DNA of 64,000 bases from DAOQVR01 sp035341665 (lineage in GTDB: Bacteria > Chloroflexota > Anaerolineae > JAAYZQ01): assembly GCA_035341665.1 (NCBI GenBank), contig DAOQVR010000005.1, forward strand, positions 62,001 through 126,000, written 5' to 3'. Shown in pieces: positions 17,364 to 25,607 of this stretch. The notes below the pieces were generated by a model. The model worked only from the letters and a program-made list of their open reading frames with translations, was not told where the DNA came from and did not search any database. How positions within the stretch are numbered: position 1 is the stretch's first letter; every line of letters begins with the position of its first letter. The position numbers were made by a program, and so were the translations under genes.

Positions 17364-18125
17364 CTAGCTGCCCTTGGCCTTCCGGCTGCGGCCCTTGGCC
17401 GGAGAGCCGGCCGGCCCCACGTCCGGCGCACTAGGGGCATCCGGTGCGGGTGCAGAGCTGCCGGGCGGCGAGAAGAGCTCGGCCAACCGCGCCGCACCGT
17501 CGTGGTCGGTGACTGCCAGGACCTCGTCCCCTGCTTCCAGCGTCAGCGGCCCGCGCGGCATCACCATCTTTCCGCTGCGGATCACGGCGGCGATCACGCA
17601 CTCGTCCGGCAGCGCGAGGTCCTTGATGGCCACTCCGACCGCCCTCGCGTCGGGCGGGAGCTTTTCCTCCACCACTGAGTATTGGCCGCGGCGCAGCTTG
17701 AGGAGCGTCATCATGTCGCCCAGCGACATCTCCTCCTCGATCAGCCGTGCCAGGATCTCCGACTGGTTGAGGGCCACGTCGACGCAGAAGGTGCGGTCGA
17801 AGAGCCACGCATCGCGCGGGTTGTTGATCTGCGCAATAATGCGGGGGACCTGGTAGCGCGTGCGTGCCAGGTAGCAGAGAACCAGGTTGTCCGCATCCTC
17901 GGGCGTACAGGCGGCAAAGACCTGCGCCTGACCCAAGCCCGCCTGCTCCAGCGTGCTATCCGAGAGGGCATCCCCCTCGAAGATCACCTCGGTGGGGAGC
18001 TCCCGGTGCAGAAAGGTAAGTACATCGCGCCGCTGCTCGATGACGCGCACCTCGTGTTTCTGGTTCAGCAGCCAGTTGGTCAGCTGGGCGGCGGTTCGCC
18101 CGCCCCCCGCGATCACCACAAACAT
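17364..18125 (-). CDS. TrkA-type K+ channel regulatory protein (second of pair)
   Basis: 253 residues: an RCK_N (TrkA-N) Rossmann domain (FVVIAGGGRTAAQL through about 135), an RCK_C domain (VVEEKLPPDARAVGV to about 225), and a Pro/Ala/Lys-rich tail. The nucleotide-binding loop reads GGGRTA rather than GxGxxG, so the third glycine is alanine and nucleotide preference may differ. Such proteins gate TrkH/KtrB K+ pores by binding NAD(H), ATP or c-di-AMP. The ATG directly abuts the stop of the upstream TrkA gene (TAG then ATG), so the two are co-translated. The membrane subunit is not in this window. Confidence 0.88.
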   Translation of the reverse strand: MFVVIAGGGRTAAQLTNWLLNQKHEVRVIEQRRDVLTFLHRELPTEVIFEGDALSDSTLEQAGLGQAQVFAACTPEDADNLVLCYLARTRYQVPRIIAQINNPRDAWLFDRTFCVDVALNQSEILARLIEEEMSLGDMMTLLKLRRGQYSVVEEKLPPDARAVGVAIKDLALPDECVIAAVIRSGKMVMPRGPLTLEAGDEVLAVTDHDGAARLAELFSPPGSSAPAPDAPSAPDVGPAGSPAKGRSRKAKGS

Positions 18126-18785
18126 CTAGGCCTCCTCCGGGTGCGCGAGCCTGCTGCGCAGCGATTCGATCCCATCGAGCGTCCCGCTGACGTTGAGGAC
18201 GTCACACGCTTCCATGCGCGTCTCGCCGCCGGGCAGAGTGGCACTTCCGGCGCGAGTGAGGGCGACGGCGACGCACCCCTCGCTGGGGATGAGCTCTCGC
18301 AGCGTGCGCCCATGCCAGGCCTTGGGGATGGCCAGCTCGTACACCTCCACCTCGCCGTTGCCCGCCGAGAAGACCGAGTGGATCTCACGCTGGTAGAGTA
18401 GCTCTTCCATCCGCTGCGCGCCCCAGCTGGTGGAGCTGATGACTTGCATCCCAAACGCCTCGTGGAGGGGCCTGCGGCGGGGATCGTAGTTGCGCACGAT
18501 GATGTTGGTCAGGCCATAGACCGTACGTGCCACGTGCGCTACCACGGCATTGATCGAGTCGTTGTTGGTGACGGCGGCAAGCCCGTCCGCCTGCTTGATC
18601 CCAGCGCGGCGGAGGGTATCCTGGCCGAGAACTTCGCCTTCGACCATGCGCCCGCGAAAATCCTTGGGCAGGCTGCGAAAAGCAGCGCTGGTGCTGTCCA
18701 CCACTGAGACCTGGTGGCCGCGCTGGAAAAGACGGTAGGCCAGCTCGCTGCCGACCCGGCCGCATCCCACGACGATTAGATTCAT
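18126..18785 (-). CDS. TrkA-type K+ channel regulatory protein (first of pair)
   Basis: 219 residues from the ATG at 18785, chosen because GAGGGGG precedes it and it starts MNLIVVGCGRVGSELA, a canonical GxGxxG dinucleotide fold. RCK_N spans about 1-135 (acidic residue after strand 2 in VVDST) and RCK_C about 140-215. Standing first in a two-gene operon, it probably forms a heteromeric gating ring with the adjacent TrkA-like protein. A consensus promoter lies about 150 bp upstream, leaving a leader of about 140 nt that holds a possible small ORF overlapping this start. Confidence 0.9.
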   Translation of the reverse strand: MNLIVVGCGRVGSELAYRLFQRGHQVSVVDSTSAAFRSLPKDFRGRMVEGEVLGQDTLRRAGIKQADGLAAVTNNDSINAVVAHVARTVYGLTNIIVRNYDPRRRPLHEAFGMQVISSTSWGAQRMEELLYQREIHSVFSAGNGEVEVYELAIPKAWHGRTLRELIPSEGCVAVALTRAGSATLPGGETRMEACDVLNVSGTLDGIESLRSRLAHPEEA

Positions 18786-18892
18786 GGTACCCCCTCGACG
18801 AAGAGACCCAGGAACGCACACCGGCGAAGGCGGAGCAGGTACCCAGACACAGGGCGGTGCACGATCGAGGTATCGGACTTGTCTGTGCTCAT
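18782..18892 (-). CDS. Possible leader peptide overlapping the trkA start
   Basis: A 36-codon frame in the trkA leader: it begins MSTDKSDTSIV, includes YLLRLRRCAF, and ends in a TGA that overlaps the trkA ATG as ATGA. It fills most of the predicted leader and is in a different frame from trkA. Its own ribosome site is poor (GCAGG directly against the ATG). It may be chance; the exact ATGA junction is the only reason to list it. Confidence 0.25.
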   Translation of the reverse strand: MSTDKSDTSIVHRPVSGYLLRLRRCAFLGLFVEGVP

Positions 18893-18933
18893 CCTGCGAG
18901 CCGTGACTGCGCGGAGCGCACAGCCAAGAAGAG

Positions 18934-18962
18934 ATTGTAGCGCGGGTCCCTCCGCCTGTCAA
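18934..18962 (-). promoter_or_regulatory. Promoter of the trkA pair
   Basis: Minus-strand TTGACA, 17 bp, TACAAT, with a predicted start near 18927. The leader is long (about 140 nt). I looked for a c-di-AMP (ydaO) riboswitch, common before K+ genes, and did not find its conserved segments. Confidence 0.75.
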
Positions 18963-19047
18963 GCGCCCGGAAAGCGCTCACTGCCGTCCCACCGGCAAGC
19001 CGCCGGGAGGACAGTTCACGGCGCCGCGCACCTCCAGCCAGCCCCCG

Positions 19048-20283
19048 CTAGGGGACGATGAAGGTTGCGACGTTGTTGCTGCGGTCGATTTCGGGCAGGG
19101 CGTCCCTGGCGTGGGGAGGGTTGACCGTGAGGGTCAGCTGCTCGCCCCGCTTCCAGAGAGTGCCGACGCGGATGGCGGCGACCCCAGTTCCGTTGCCCTG
19201 CACCAGCGGGATGGCATCCAGGACTTTGCGCCCGGCCTGGTTTTCTACCTGGATGGGGACCTTGGCGGCATCGCGCGTTCCGAGGTTGTGCACGGTGACC
19301 AGCACGAGCCACACGCTCGGCGACTCGACCCCGCCCGGCGCGAGCGCAAAGTCGTAGGCGACGCCCGCGGGCAGACCGGGCGCGCCGGCGCCGGACACGG
19401 CGCGAGCGGCGTTGTTGGCGTACTCATCTTCCGTTGGCCCATCGGGCAACCCCTCGGGATTGATACGCAGAGTGACAGCCTCGCCTTCGACCAGCGGGCG
19501 GTCGGCCTGCACCCACACCTCGGCCGTACCGCCACAGGGGGGGATGGCCGGCGTGTAGGCGATGCCCGACACGCCGTCGCCGGAGAGGACCACGGGGACG
19601 TTGTAGGCCGCCTGGTTCCCGCTGTTGAATGCGCGCACCCGGACGCGCCGGCTGCCCGGCTCTGCGACGATGCCTGCCTCGTCCAGCTCGAGGTCTACGC
19701 GGCCGGGACAGAGGTCGCTCCGGTAGGCGTCGAACGGCTCGACGACCAGGCTCAGCAGGATGGAGTTGTCTGAGGTGTCTTTCTCGGGGTAGGGAGGCGC
19801 GGAGGAGTGCCAGGCGTCGGGAAGCCGGTTGACCTGCACCCAGAGCCTGTGCTCACCCCCTGCCAGGTTCCAGTGGACGGGGACCTCGAGCGTGACGGGG
19901 AGGGTGGACGGCAGGGTGACGGTGACCACCTCCATGAACGGGGTGTAGCCGACGAGCTCTTGCTCGGGCGACAGGTAGACCATGACCGGCACCCCTGGCA
20001 CAGGCGACTCCCCGCTATTGCGGACGACGAGGGTAACCGTGAAGGGCGTTCCCGCCCGCAGGGGCAGCGGCCCGACCGATAGGTCCTTGGGCGAAAGGCG
20101 AAAGTCGACGGAAGGGGCGGCAGGTGAGGGCGGGGCCGGCGTCCGGCTGGGCGGCGGCCAAGGGGGGTTCGGCGTCACCTGTTCGCGGCCGGCGCAGGCA
20201 ACGAGCAACAGCAGCCCCAGGAGGGGTAGGATCAAGATGCCTGGCCGGGCAGGGGGGTTACTCCGAGGGGTGCGGCCCGTCAC
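19048..20283 (-). CDS. CARDB-type lipoprotein of the sigma factor operon
   Basis: 411 residues from a GTG at 20283 whose GTGA overlaps the stop of the anti-sigma gene. The N-terminus has a lipoprotein signal (ILILPLLGLLLLVACAG, lipobox LVAC), a Pro-rich spacer, then three CARDB/Ig-like repeats with the usual VVRNSGE, VRAFNSGNQAAYNVPV and VTVHNLGTRDAAKVPI openings and DNS/NNA closings. It is an exported, lipid-anchored adhesion or scaffold-like protein. Being last in an IMPase-sigma-anti-sigma operon, it is a plausible envelope component of that signalling unit. The longer ORF into the anti-sigma gene is spurious. Confidence 0.78.
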   Translation of the reverse strand: MTGRTPRSNPPARPGILILPLLGLLLLVACAGREQVTPNPPWPPPSRTPAPPSPAAPSVDFRLSPKDLSVGPLPLRAGTPFTVTLVVRNSGESPVPGVPVMVYLSPEQELVGYTPFMEVVTVTLPSTLPVTLEVPVHWNLAGGEHRLWVQVNRLPDAWHSSAPPYPEKDTSDNSILLSLVVEPFDAYRSDLCPGRVDLELDEAGIVAEPGSRRVRVRAFNSGNQAAYNVPVVLSGDGVSGIAYTPAIPPCGGTAEVWVQADRPLVEGEAVTLRINPEGLPDGPTEDEYANNAARAVSGAGAPGLPAGVAYDFALAPGGVESPSVWLVLVTVHNLGTRDAAKVPIQVENQAGRKVLDAIPLVQGNGTGVAAIRVGTLWKRGEQLTLTVNPPHARDALPEIDRSNNVATFIVP

Positions 20284-21116
20284 TGCCTGGGCTCCGCGCC
20301 GGGGCCGAAGAGGGTAATTCGGACCTTGTAGGTACCGGGCAGCCGAAAGATCGCGCTGGGCGGGAGCATGTACTTTGCTTGGCAAGTCTCGGCCAGCGAA
20401 GCGGCCGAGATGCGCACCAGCGAGATGCCGCTTGCCGGCAGGGGACCGGCTACCGACAGGGGAAACTGGAAGTAGCCGGCCGGCCCGCTGATCTCCAGGT
20501 CGAACTCGGCCGACTTGAGCGTCTTGGGAAGGTTGTTGTGGATGAGGAGGGTGAGGGTGAAGGCCTCGCCGGGGACAATCGGCTCGGGCTCGACGAAGCT
20601 TCCGCCGGCACTCAACGTGAGGCCGGGCCGGGTACCCGCGCCGGGCACCGGGGGCTGGAGCCCTTCGGGGTCCCACGGTCCTTCGGGCGAGACTTCGACC
20701 ATCTGCCGGCCCGACGGAATCAGGTGCTTGGCCGGCAGCAGGGTGACGGGGTTGAGTCCGGCCGGCAGGGACAGGCGGTCGAGCATCACGACAAGGCCGG
20801 CCAGCACCAGGAGGGCCATGGCCAGCCCACCGACGAGCTGCCCGATGCTGCGGGCGCGCTGGAGCCAGATGCCCCGGCGCAGCTGGTCACGGGCGGCCCG
20901 GTGGAAGCGGTCGCCGGCAGCGGGCGCGAGGTAGCGGTGCTGCACAGCGGCGCCGATCGCCTGGCGGACGGCGTGATCGAGGACCGTGCGCCGGCGGAGC
21001 TCATCCATGCAGCGCGGGCAGGAGGCAAGGTGAGCCTCCAGGCGGCCCTGCTCCCGGGGGCTCAGCTCGCCGTCGGTATAGTCATCGATCAGGGTGTCGA
21101 CCAGGCTGCAGTTCAC
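20280..21116 (-). CDS. Zinc-finger anti-sigma factor with extracytoplasmic domain
   Basis: 278 residues from a GTG at 21116 (GTGA overlap with the sigma gene). The N-terminus is a zf-HC2/ZAS domain: Cys3, His29, Cys33, Cys36 in Cx25Hx3Cx2C. A membrane helix follows (IGQLVGGLAMALLVLAGLVVML, about residues 97-118). The outer part is a beta-sandwich-like domain (EAFTLTLLIHNN, GTYKVRITLFGPG). The ZAS domain should hold the adjacent ECF sigma factor at the membrane until a signal reaches the outer domain. The first 75 codons of the longer ORF overlap the sigma gene and are rejected. Confidence 0.85.
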   Translation of the reverse strand: MNCSLVDTLIDDYTDGELSPREQGRLEAHLASCPRCMDELRRRTVLDHAVRQAIGAAVQHRYLAPAAGDRFHRAARDQLRRGIWLQRARSIGQLVGGLAMALLVLAGLVVMLDRLSLPAGLNPVTLLPAKHLIPSGRQMVEVSPEGPWDPEGLQPPVPGAGTRPGLTLSAGGSFVEPEPIVPGEAFTLTLLIHNNLPKTLKSAEFDLEISGPAGYFQFPLSVAGPLPASGISLVRISAASLAETCQAKYMLPPSAIFRLPGTYKVRITLFGPGAEPRQ

Positions 21117-21760
21117 GCGTGCTTCCTGCCGGGGCGCTGTGCGGCGCGGACCTCGTGCTCTTCCAGGACCTGCCTCAGGCGCTCGCGAGCGGTGTGCAGC
21201 CGCGAGCGTACGGTGCCGGACGGCACCCCGATTGTCTCGGCTATCTCTTCGTTCGACATTCCGGCGTAGTAGCGCAGGATCACCACAAGGCGGTGCTTTT
21301 CCCCGAGCGAGTCGATGGCATCCAGCATCTCGGTTCGCCACTCACTTTGGACGGCCTTGCGCTCCGGCTGGTCCTCGGGCTCGGCCACTATTTGGGGCGC
21401 CGGCTCGGGCCATGGCAGCACCTGGTACCACTTGCGCCGCATCCGGGAGCGGCAGCAGTTGACGGCGATCCGGTAGAGCCACGCCTCGAAACTGCTCCCC
21501 TCACGCTGCTGGTAGCGCGGCAGCGCCCGGCAGGCGCGCACGAACGTCTCTTGTGTCATATCCTCCGCATCCTGCTCGTTGCGCATCACCAGGCAGCAGA
21601 GGCGGAAAACATAGGTCTGGTGGCGCACGATGAGCGCCTCCAGGGCCAGCCTGTCGCCCTTCTGGCAGCGGCGGACGAGGTCCTCGGTCTCCAGGCCGGC
21701 GGGCCCGCTGTCGCCCCCCGCGCCCACTTGAGTAACGCTTACCCTCTGGCGGATGTTCAC
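21113..21760 (-). CDS. ECF-type RNA polymerase sigma factor
   Basis: 215 residues from a GTG at 21760, overlapping the IMPase stop as GTGA. Region 2 is clear (YVFRLCCLVMRNEQDAEDMT, QETFVRACRAL, FEAWLYRIAVNCCRSRMRR). Region 4 has LVVILRYYAGMSNEEIAETI and the helix-turn-helix GVPSGTVRSRLHTARERLR. Region 3 is absent, as in group 4 (ECF) factors. It is controlled by the ZAS anti-sigma factor encoded next. Its target promoters cannot be named; the operon's own promoter looks like sigma-70 type, so autoregulation is not evident. Confidence 0.92.
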   Translation of the reverse strand: MNIRQRVSVTQVGAGGDSGPAGLETEDLVRRCQKGDRLALEALIVRHQTYVFRLCCLVMRNEQDAEDMTQETFVRACRALPRYQQREGSSFEAWLYRIAVNCCRSRMRRKWYQVLPWPEPAPQIVAEPEDQPERKAVQSEWRTEMLDAIDSLGEKHRLVVILRYYAGMSNEEIAETIGVPSGTVRSRLHTARERLRQVLEEHEVRAAQRPGRKHA

Positions 21761-22572
21761 GGCCGAACCCTCAGGAGTGCGTCCACGATTTCGGCGTGAG
21801 CCCGGCCGTTGGAGGCCACCAGGCCGGTACAGAGGGATACGTCGGCCTTGTTGTAGGCCAGCTCCGTGCCGCAGAGGTCGGTCATGGTGCCGCCTGCCTC
21901 GGCCAGGAGGGCGTGGGGCGCGCAAAAGTCCCACTCCTTGGAGATGGTCGTGGCAAGGTACAGGTCGTAGGCACCTTGGGCGACCAGGCTGACCTTGATG
22001 CCGACGCTGCCGGCGCGGTTGGCCTGGATGATGCCGAGGGCCCGGCGCGCGGCCTCGACGAAGGGCGAAGCATGGGAGCGGCTGACCACAAGCCGCATGC
22101 GGGCGGGAACGCGCTCGGCGGAGACGCGCAGGCGCTCGGCCCGGCCATTGCCGAGCAAATAGGCGCCCTGGCCGCGCACGGCATAGTAGACGCGCTCCCT
22201 GGCCGGCTGTGCCACCACGCCCAGAGCCGGCAGGCCGCCAATGGCCAGTGCGATGTGCACCGAGAACTCGCCGGTGCGGCCAATGAACTCGGTCGTGCCG
22301 TCGAGCGGATCGACGATCCAGACGCGCTCCTTGCCCAGCCGGGAGCGGTCATCCTCCGACTCCTCGGTGAGGAGCCCATCCTGCGGGAAGGCGGCGCGCA
22401 GCCCGCCGGCGATGATCGCGTCGGCGACGCGGTCGGCCTCCGTCACCGGCTCGTCACCTGCTTTGCGCTGGACGGCCAGGCCGGCCGGGTACAAGCCCAT
22501 GATCGCGTCGCCGGCACGGCGAGCCAGCTGAAGGGCTGTGGCCAGCTCCTGGGTCAGGTAGGCACGCGTCAA
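21757..22572 (-). CDS. Inositol monophosphatase / CysQ-family phosphatase
   Basis: 271 residues from a TTG at 22572, supported by GGAGGTGA upstream; no in-frame ATG is available. Mg2+-binding motifs of the family are intact: LLTEESED, WIVDPLDGTTEF, and WDFCAPHALLAEAGG. The substrate could be inositol phosphate or 3'-phosphoadenosine 5'-phosphate (CysQ-like); the sequence does not decide. It is the first gene of the operon with the ECF sigma/anti-sigma pair, an unusual partner for a signalling unit. A consensus promoter lies 24-52 bp upstream. Confidence 0.85.
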   Translation of the reverse strand: MTRAYLTQELATALQLARRAGDAIMGLYPAGLAVQRKAGDEPVTEADRVADAIIAGGLRAAFPQDGLLTEESEDDRSRLGKERVWIVDPLDGTTEFIGRTGEFSVHIALAIGGLPALGVVAQPARERVYYAVRGQGAYLLGNGRAERLRVSAERVPARMRLVVSRSHASPFVEAARRALGIIQANRAGSVGIKVSLVAQGAYDLYLATTISKEWDFCAPHALLAEAGGTMTDLCGTELAYNKADVSLCTGLVASNGRAHAEIVDALLRVRP

Positions 22573-22595
22573 CGGGCGGTCACCTCCATCTGCGG

Positions 22596-22624
22596 ATTGT
22601 ACTACCCGCCCCGGGCTTTGTCAA
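22596..22624 (-). promoter_or_regulatory. Promoter of the IMPase-sigma-anti-sigma operon
   Basis: Minus-strand TTGACA, 17 bp, TACAAT, predicted start near 22589, leader about 17 nt. Its -35 element occupies the same bases as the -35 of the divergent promoter on the plus strand. Confidence 0.75.
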
Positions 22625-22646
22625 GCGTCTGCCGGCGTGCTATAAT
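22618..22646 (+). promoter_or_regulatory. Promoter of the isoaspartyl peptidase-dnaG-rpoD region
   Basis: TTGTCA, 17 bp, perfect TATAAT. The predicted start, about base 22653, falls at or next to the GTG start codon at 22654, pointing to a leaderless transcript. The -35 element overlaps that of the opposite promoter (TTGTCAA read on one strand, TTGACAA on the other). Confidence 0.75.
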
Positions 22647-22653
22647 CTGGGGC

Positions 22654-23550
22654 GTGAAGCCTTCCATCATCGTCCACGGCGGGGCTGGCGAATGGGAGCC
22701 GGAGCTCCTGGAGGCTGGCCGGCAGGGCGTCCGGCGTGCAGCGCAGGCGGGCTGGGCCGTTTTGGCGGCCGGCGGGTCTGCGCTGGACGCGGTGGAGGCG
22801 GCCGTGGTGGTCATGGAAGATGACGACGCGTTCGACGCGGGGCGCGGGTCGTTCCTGAACGCCGACGGCCAGGTGGAGCTCGATGCGGGCTTCATGGACG
22901 GTGCGCGGCTGAAGGTGGGCGCAGTGGCAGGCGTCCAGTTCATTCAAAACCCGATCCGGCTGGCACGCGCCGTCCTCGAAAAGAGCGAGCACGTCCTGCT
23001 GGTGGCGACCGGTGCGCAGCGCTTTGCGGCCAAGATGGGCTTCCGGCCGTGCGAGCTGACCGACCTGGCGGTGCCGCGCGAGTTTGAGCGGTGGCAGAGG
23101 CGGCTGCGCCAGGGGGCGGGCGCGGATGACCGGCGCCGCAAGGTGGGCGATACGGTGGGCTGTGTGGCGCTCGACCAGGAGGGGCGGGTGGCGGCCGGCA
23201 CCTCGACGGGAGGCACGGCGAACAAGATGCCGGGGCGAGTAGGCGATGTTCCGATGGTCGGCTGCGGCTTTTATGCCGACGGCCGGCTGGGGGGTGCATC
23301 GTCGACTGGCTGGGGGGAAGCCATCGCCAAGGTGCTGCTGGCCCGCCTGGCGCTCGACCGGCTGCAGCAGCTGGGCGATCCGTACGAAGCGGCGCGAGCG
23401 GCGATCCAGGAGCTCCAGGAGCGAGTCGGCGGCGACGGCGGGATCATCCTCCTCTCGCCCGACGGCCGCCCAGGCTGGCACCGCAACACTTCCTTCATGC
23501 CGTGCGCGTACCAGACGGCAGGCATGTCCGAGCCGGTCGTCGACGTCTAG
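22654..23550 (+). CDS. Isoaspartyl peptidase / plant-type L-asparaginase (Ntn hydrolase)
   Basis: 298 residues from a GTG at 22654. The family start IIVHGGAGEWEP follows directly, the 286 codons of open frame upstream run through the antisense IMPase gene, and the promoter at 22618-22646 fixes the transcript end. The proenzyme self-cleaves before the nucleophile threonine in GDTVGCVALD; substrate-binding TSTGGTANKMPGRVGD and the GYF/GG-type GDGGIILL follow. It hydrolyses isoaspartyl dipeptides and asparagine. No ribosome site can precede a leaderless start. dnaG follows 15 bp downstream. Confidence 0.9.
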   Translation: MKPSIIVHGGAGEWEPELLEAGRQGVRRAAQAGWAVLAAGGSALDAVEAAVVVMEDDDAFDAGRGSFLNADGQVELDAGFMDGARLKVGAVAGVQFIQNPIRLARAVLEKSEHVLLVATGAQRFAAKMGFRPCELTDLAVPREFERWQRRLRQGAGADDRRRKVGDTVGCVALDQEGRVAAGTSTGGTANKMPGRVGDVPMVGCGFYADGRLGGASSTGWGEAIAKVLLARLALDRLQQLGDPYEAARAAIQELQERVGGDGGIILLSPDGRPGWHRNTSFMPCAYQTAGMSEPVVDV

Positions 23551-23565
23551 AAGTACCGTCCAACC

Positions 23566-25503
23566 ATGAGCGTGGTAGACGAGATCAAGGATCGCCTGGA
23601 CGCCGTCGAGGTGATCGGCTCGTATGTCCCCCTGAAAAAGGCAGGCCAGAACTACAAAGGGCTGTGCCCCTTCCACACGGAAAAGACGCCCTCGTTTGTC
23701 GTCTTTCCGTCGACGGGCACGTGGCACTGTTTTGGGGCGTGCGGCATCGGCGGCGACATCTTTTCCTTTGTGATGAAGCGGGAGAATGTCGACTTTGGGG
23801 AGGCGCTGCAGATCCTAGCACAGCGGGCCGGCGTGGAGCTGGCCCCGCGCACACCCCAGGCGACCGAGGCTGACCAGAAACTGGCCCGCCTGCGCGAGAT
23901 CCACGACGTGGCAGCCGGCTATTTCCACCACCTGCTGATGGACAGCGTCGAGGCAGCGGCGGCGAGGGCGTACCTGACGAAGCGCGGCTTTCGCGAGGAG
24001 ACGCTGGTCCGCTTCCGGGTGGGCTATGCGCCTGACCGGTGGGATGCGCTGCTGAACCACCTGGTGTCGCGCCGCTATGCCGTGGCCGAGATCGCCGAGG
24101 CCGGCCTCATCGTGCCGCGGGAGGATCGGAGCGGGTACTACGACCGCTTTAGGGGCAGGATCCTATTTGCCATCTGTGATGCGCAGGGGCAGGTGATCGG
24201 CTTTGGAGGCCGCGTCCTGGGCGACGGCGTGCCAAAGTACCTGAACTCGCCGCAGACGCCACTGTTCGACAAGGGGGGCGCGCTCTTTGGCCTGGACAAG
24301 GCGAAGCAGGGAATACGCCTGGCGGGCGAGGCAGTGATCGTGGAGGGCTACACCGACGTCCTGATGGCGCACCAGCACGGCATCGAGAACGTGGTGGCCC
24401 AGATGGGCACGGCGCTGACCGAGGCGCAGCTCAAGCTGCTGAAACGGCACACGCAGCGCTTTGTGCTGGCGCTGGACGCGGACGCGGCAGGGGAGCACGC
24501 CACGCTGCGGGGGCTGGACGTGGTCCGTCAAGTGGCGGACCGAGAGGTCCAGCCGGTGGTGACGCCGCACGGGCTTATCCAGTACGAGGAGCGGCTGGCG
24601 GCCGACATCCGCATTGCGGCGATGCCGCCCGGCCTCGATCCCGACCAGGTGATCCTGGAGAGCCCGGCGCGGTGGGCCCAGATCATCGCGCAGGCGAAGC
24701 CGATCATGGACTTTTACTTCCAGGCGTTGACGGCAGACCTTGACCTGGGCACGGCCAAGGGAAAAGCGGAGGCGGTGCGCCGGCTGGGGCCAATCCTGGC
24801 CGAGGTGCCCGACCGGGTGCAGAGGACTCACTACCTGCAGCAGCTGTCGCGGATCGTGCAGGTGGACGAGCGATCGCTCTGGGCACAGATCCGCGGGGAG
24901 GCAGGGGCGGCAGCACCAAGGCGCAGCGAGCAGCAGCCGCGGCCGGCGAGGCTGGCAAAGCGGATGCTGTCGCTCGACGAGCACTGTCTCGCGCTGCTGC
25001 TTGCCCAGCCGGCCATGCTTGGCAGCGCGGACGCTGGCCTGAGAGCGTGCGGCGAAGCTCCCCTGGCCGAGCACGATTTGCCTCGAGCCGAAGATCGGAT
25101 TATCTTTATGGCCTGGAGGGAGTGGTTGGCCTCGGGAAGCACTCCGGAGGTGCGGGCCGCCTTCTACGACACGCTCGATGAAAGCCTCCAGGGGCGTGTC
25201 GATGCGCTGCTGCGGGCCTGGCAGGATGCACCACAAGTCCCGGACGAGGCCCTGCGGACCGAGGTCGCCGAGTCGGGCGTCCGCCTCCGGCTGCGCAACC
25301 TTCAGCGGCAGGTCGAAAACCTGCGCTTTCTTCTGGAGGACGCCAAGCACACGGCAGCAGAGGAAGGCAGCGCCGGGCTGGACGCGCAGCCCCGTGCTGG
25401 CGCGGATGCGGCGTATGGACCGCAGATCACCCAACTTGCGGCCCGGATCTGGCGGCTCCAGAAGGCATTAACGGACCGCTCTGCGGCTGCACGCCGGCAG
25501 TAG
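23566..25503 (+). CDS. dnaG: DNA primase DnaG
   Basis: 645 residues. A CHC2 zinc-binding domain (Cys34, His37, Cys55, Cys59: CPFH, CFGACG) is followed by the catalytic core with TOPRIM residues (VEGYTD with Glu260; LDADAAG with Asp304 and Asp306) and a C-terminal helicase-binding region with coiled-coil character (LRNLQRQVENLRFLLEDAK). It makes RNA primers at the replication fork. No clear ribosome site precedes the ATG, so it may be translated by reinitiation from the gene 15 bp upstream. dnaG next to rpoD echoes the classic macromolecular synthesis operon, here without rpsU. Confidence 0.96.
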   Translation: MSVVDEIKDRLDAVEVIGSYVPLKKAGQNYKGLCPFHTEKTPSFVVFPSTGTWHCFGACGIGGDIFSFVMKRENVDFGEALQILAQRAGVELAPRTPQATEADQKLARLREIHDVAAGYFHHLLMDSVEAAAARAYLTKRGFREETLVRFRVGYAPDRWDALLNHLVSRRYAVAEIAEAGLIVPREDRSGYYDRFRGRILFAICDAQGQVIGFGGRVLGDGVPKYLNSPQTPLFDKGGALFGLDKAKQGIRLAGEAVIVEGYTDVLMAHQHGIENVVAQMGTALTEAQLKLLKRHTQRFVLALDADAAGEHATLRGLDVVRQVADREVQPVVTPHGLIQYEERLAADIRIAAMPPGLDPDQVILESPARWAQIIAQAKPIMDFYFQALTADLDLGTAKGKAEAVRRLGPILAEVPDRVQRTHYLQQLSRIVQVDERSLWAQIRGEAGAAAPRRSEQQPRPARLAKRMLSLDEHCLALLLAQPAMLGSADAGLRACGEAPLAEHDLPRAEDRIIFMAWREWLASGSTPEVRAAFYDTLDESLQGRVDALLRAWQDAPQVPDEALRTEVAESGVRLRLRNLQRQVENLRFLLEDAKHTAAEEGSAGLDAQPRAGADAAYGPQITQLAARIWRLQKALTDRSAAARRQ

Positions 25504-25607
25504 GCGGACACACCGGTGCGCGCCGGGAGTCGAGGCGCAAGAGACCGCCCTCCCACTTCTCCACAGGCAGTCCCTGGGGAGAGGGTGGAGGAGGACGGAG
25601 GGAGTGG

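Noticed and set aside
18786..18927. c-di-AMP (ydaO) riboswitch in the trkA leader
   Set aside because: The conserved ydaO segments are not present in the leader; only a possible small ORF was seen.
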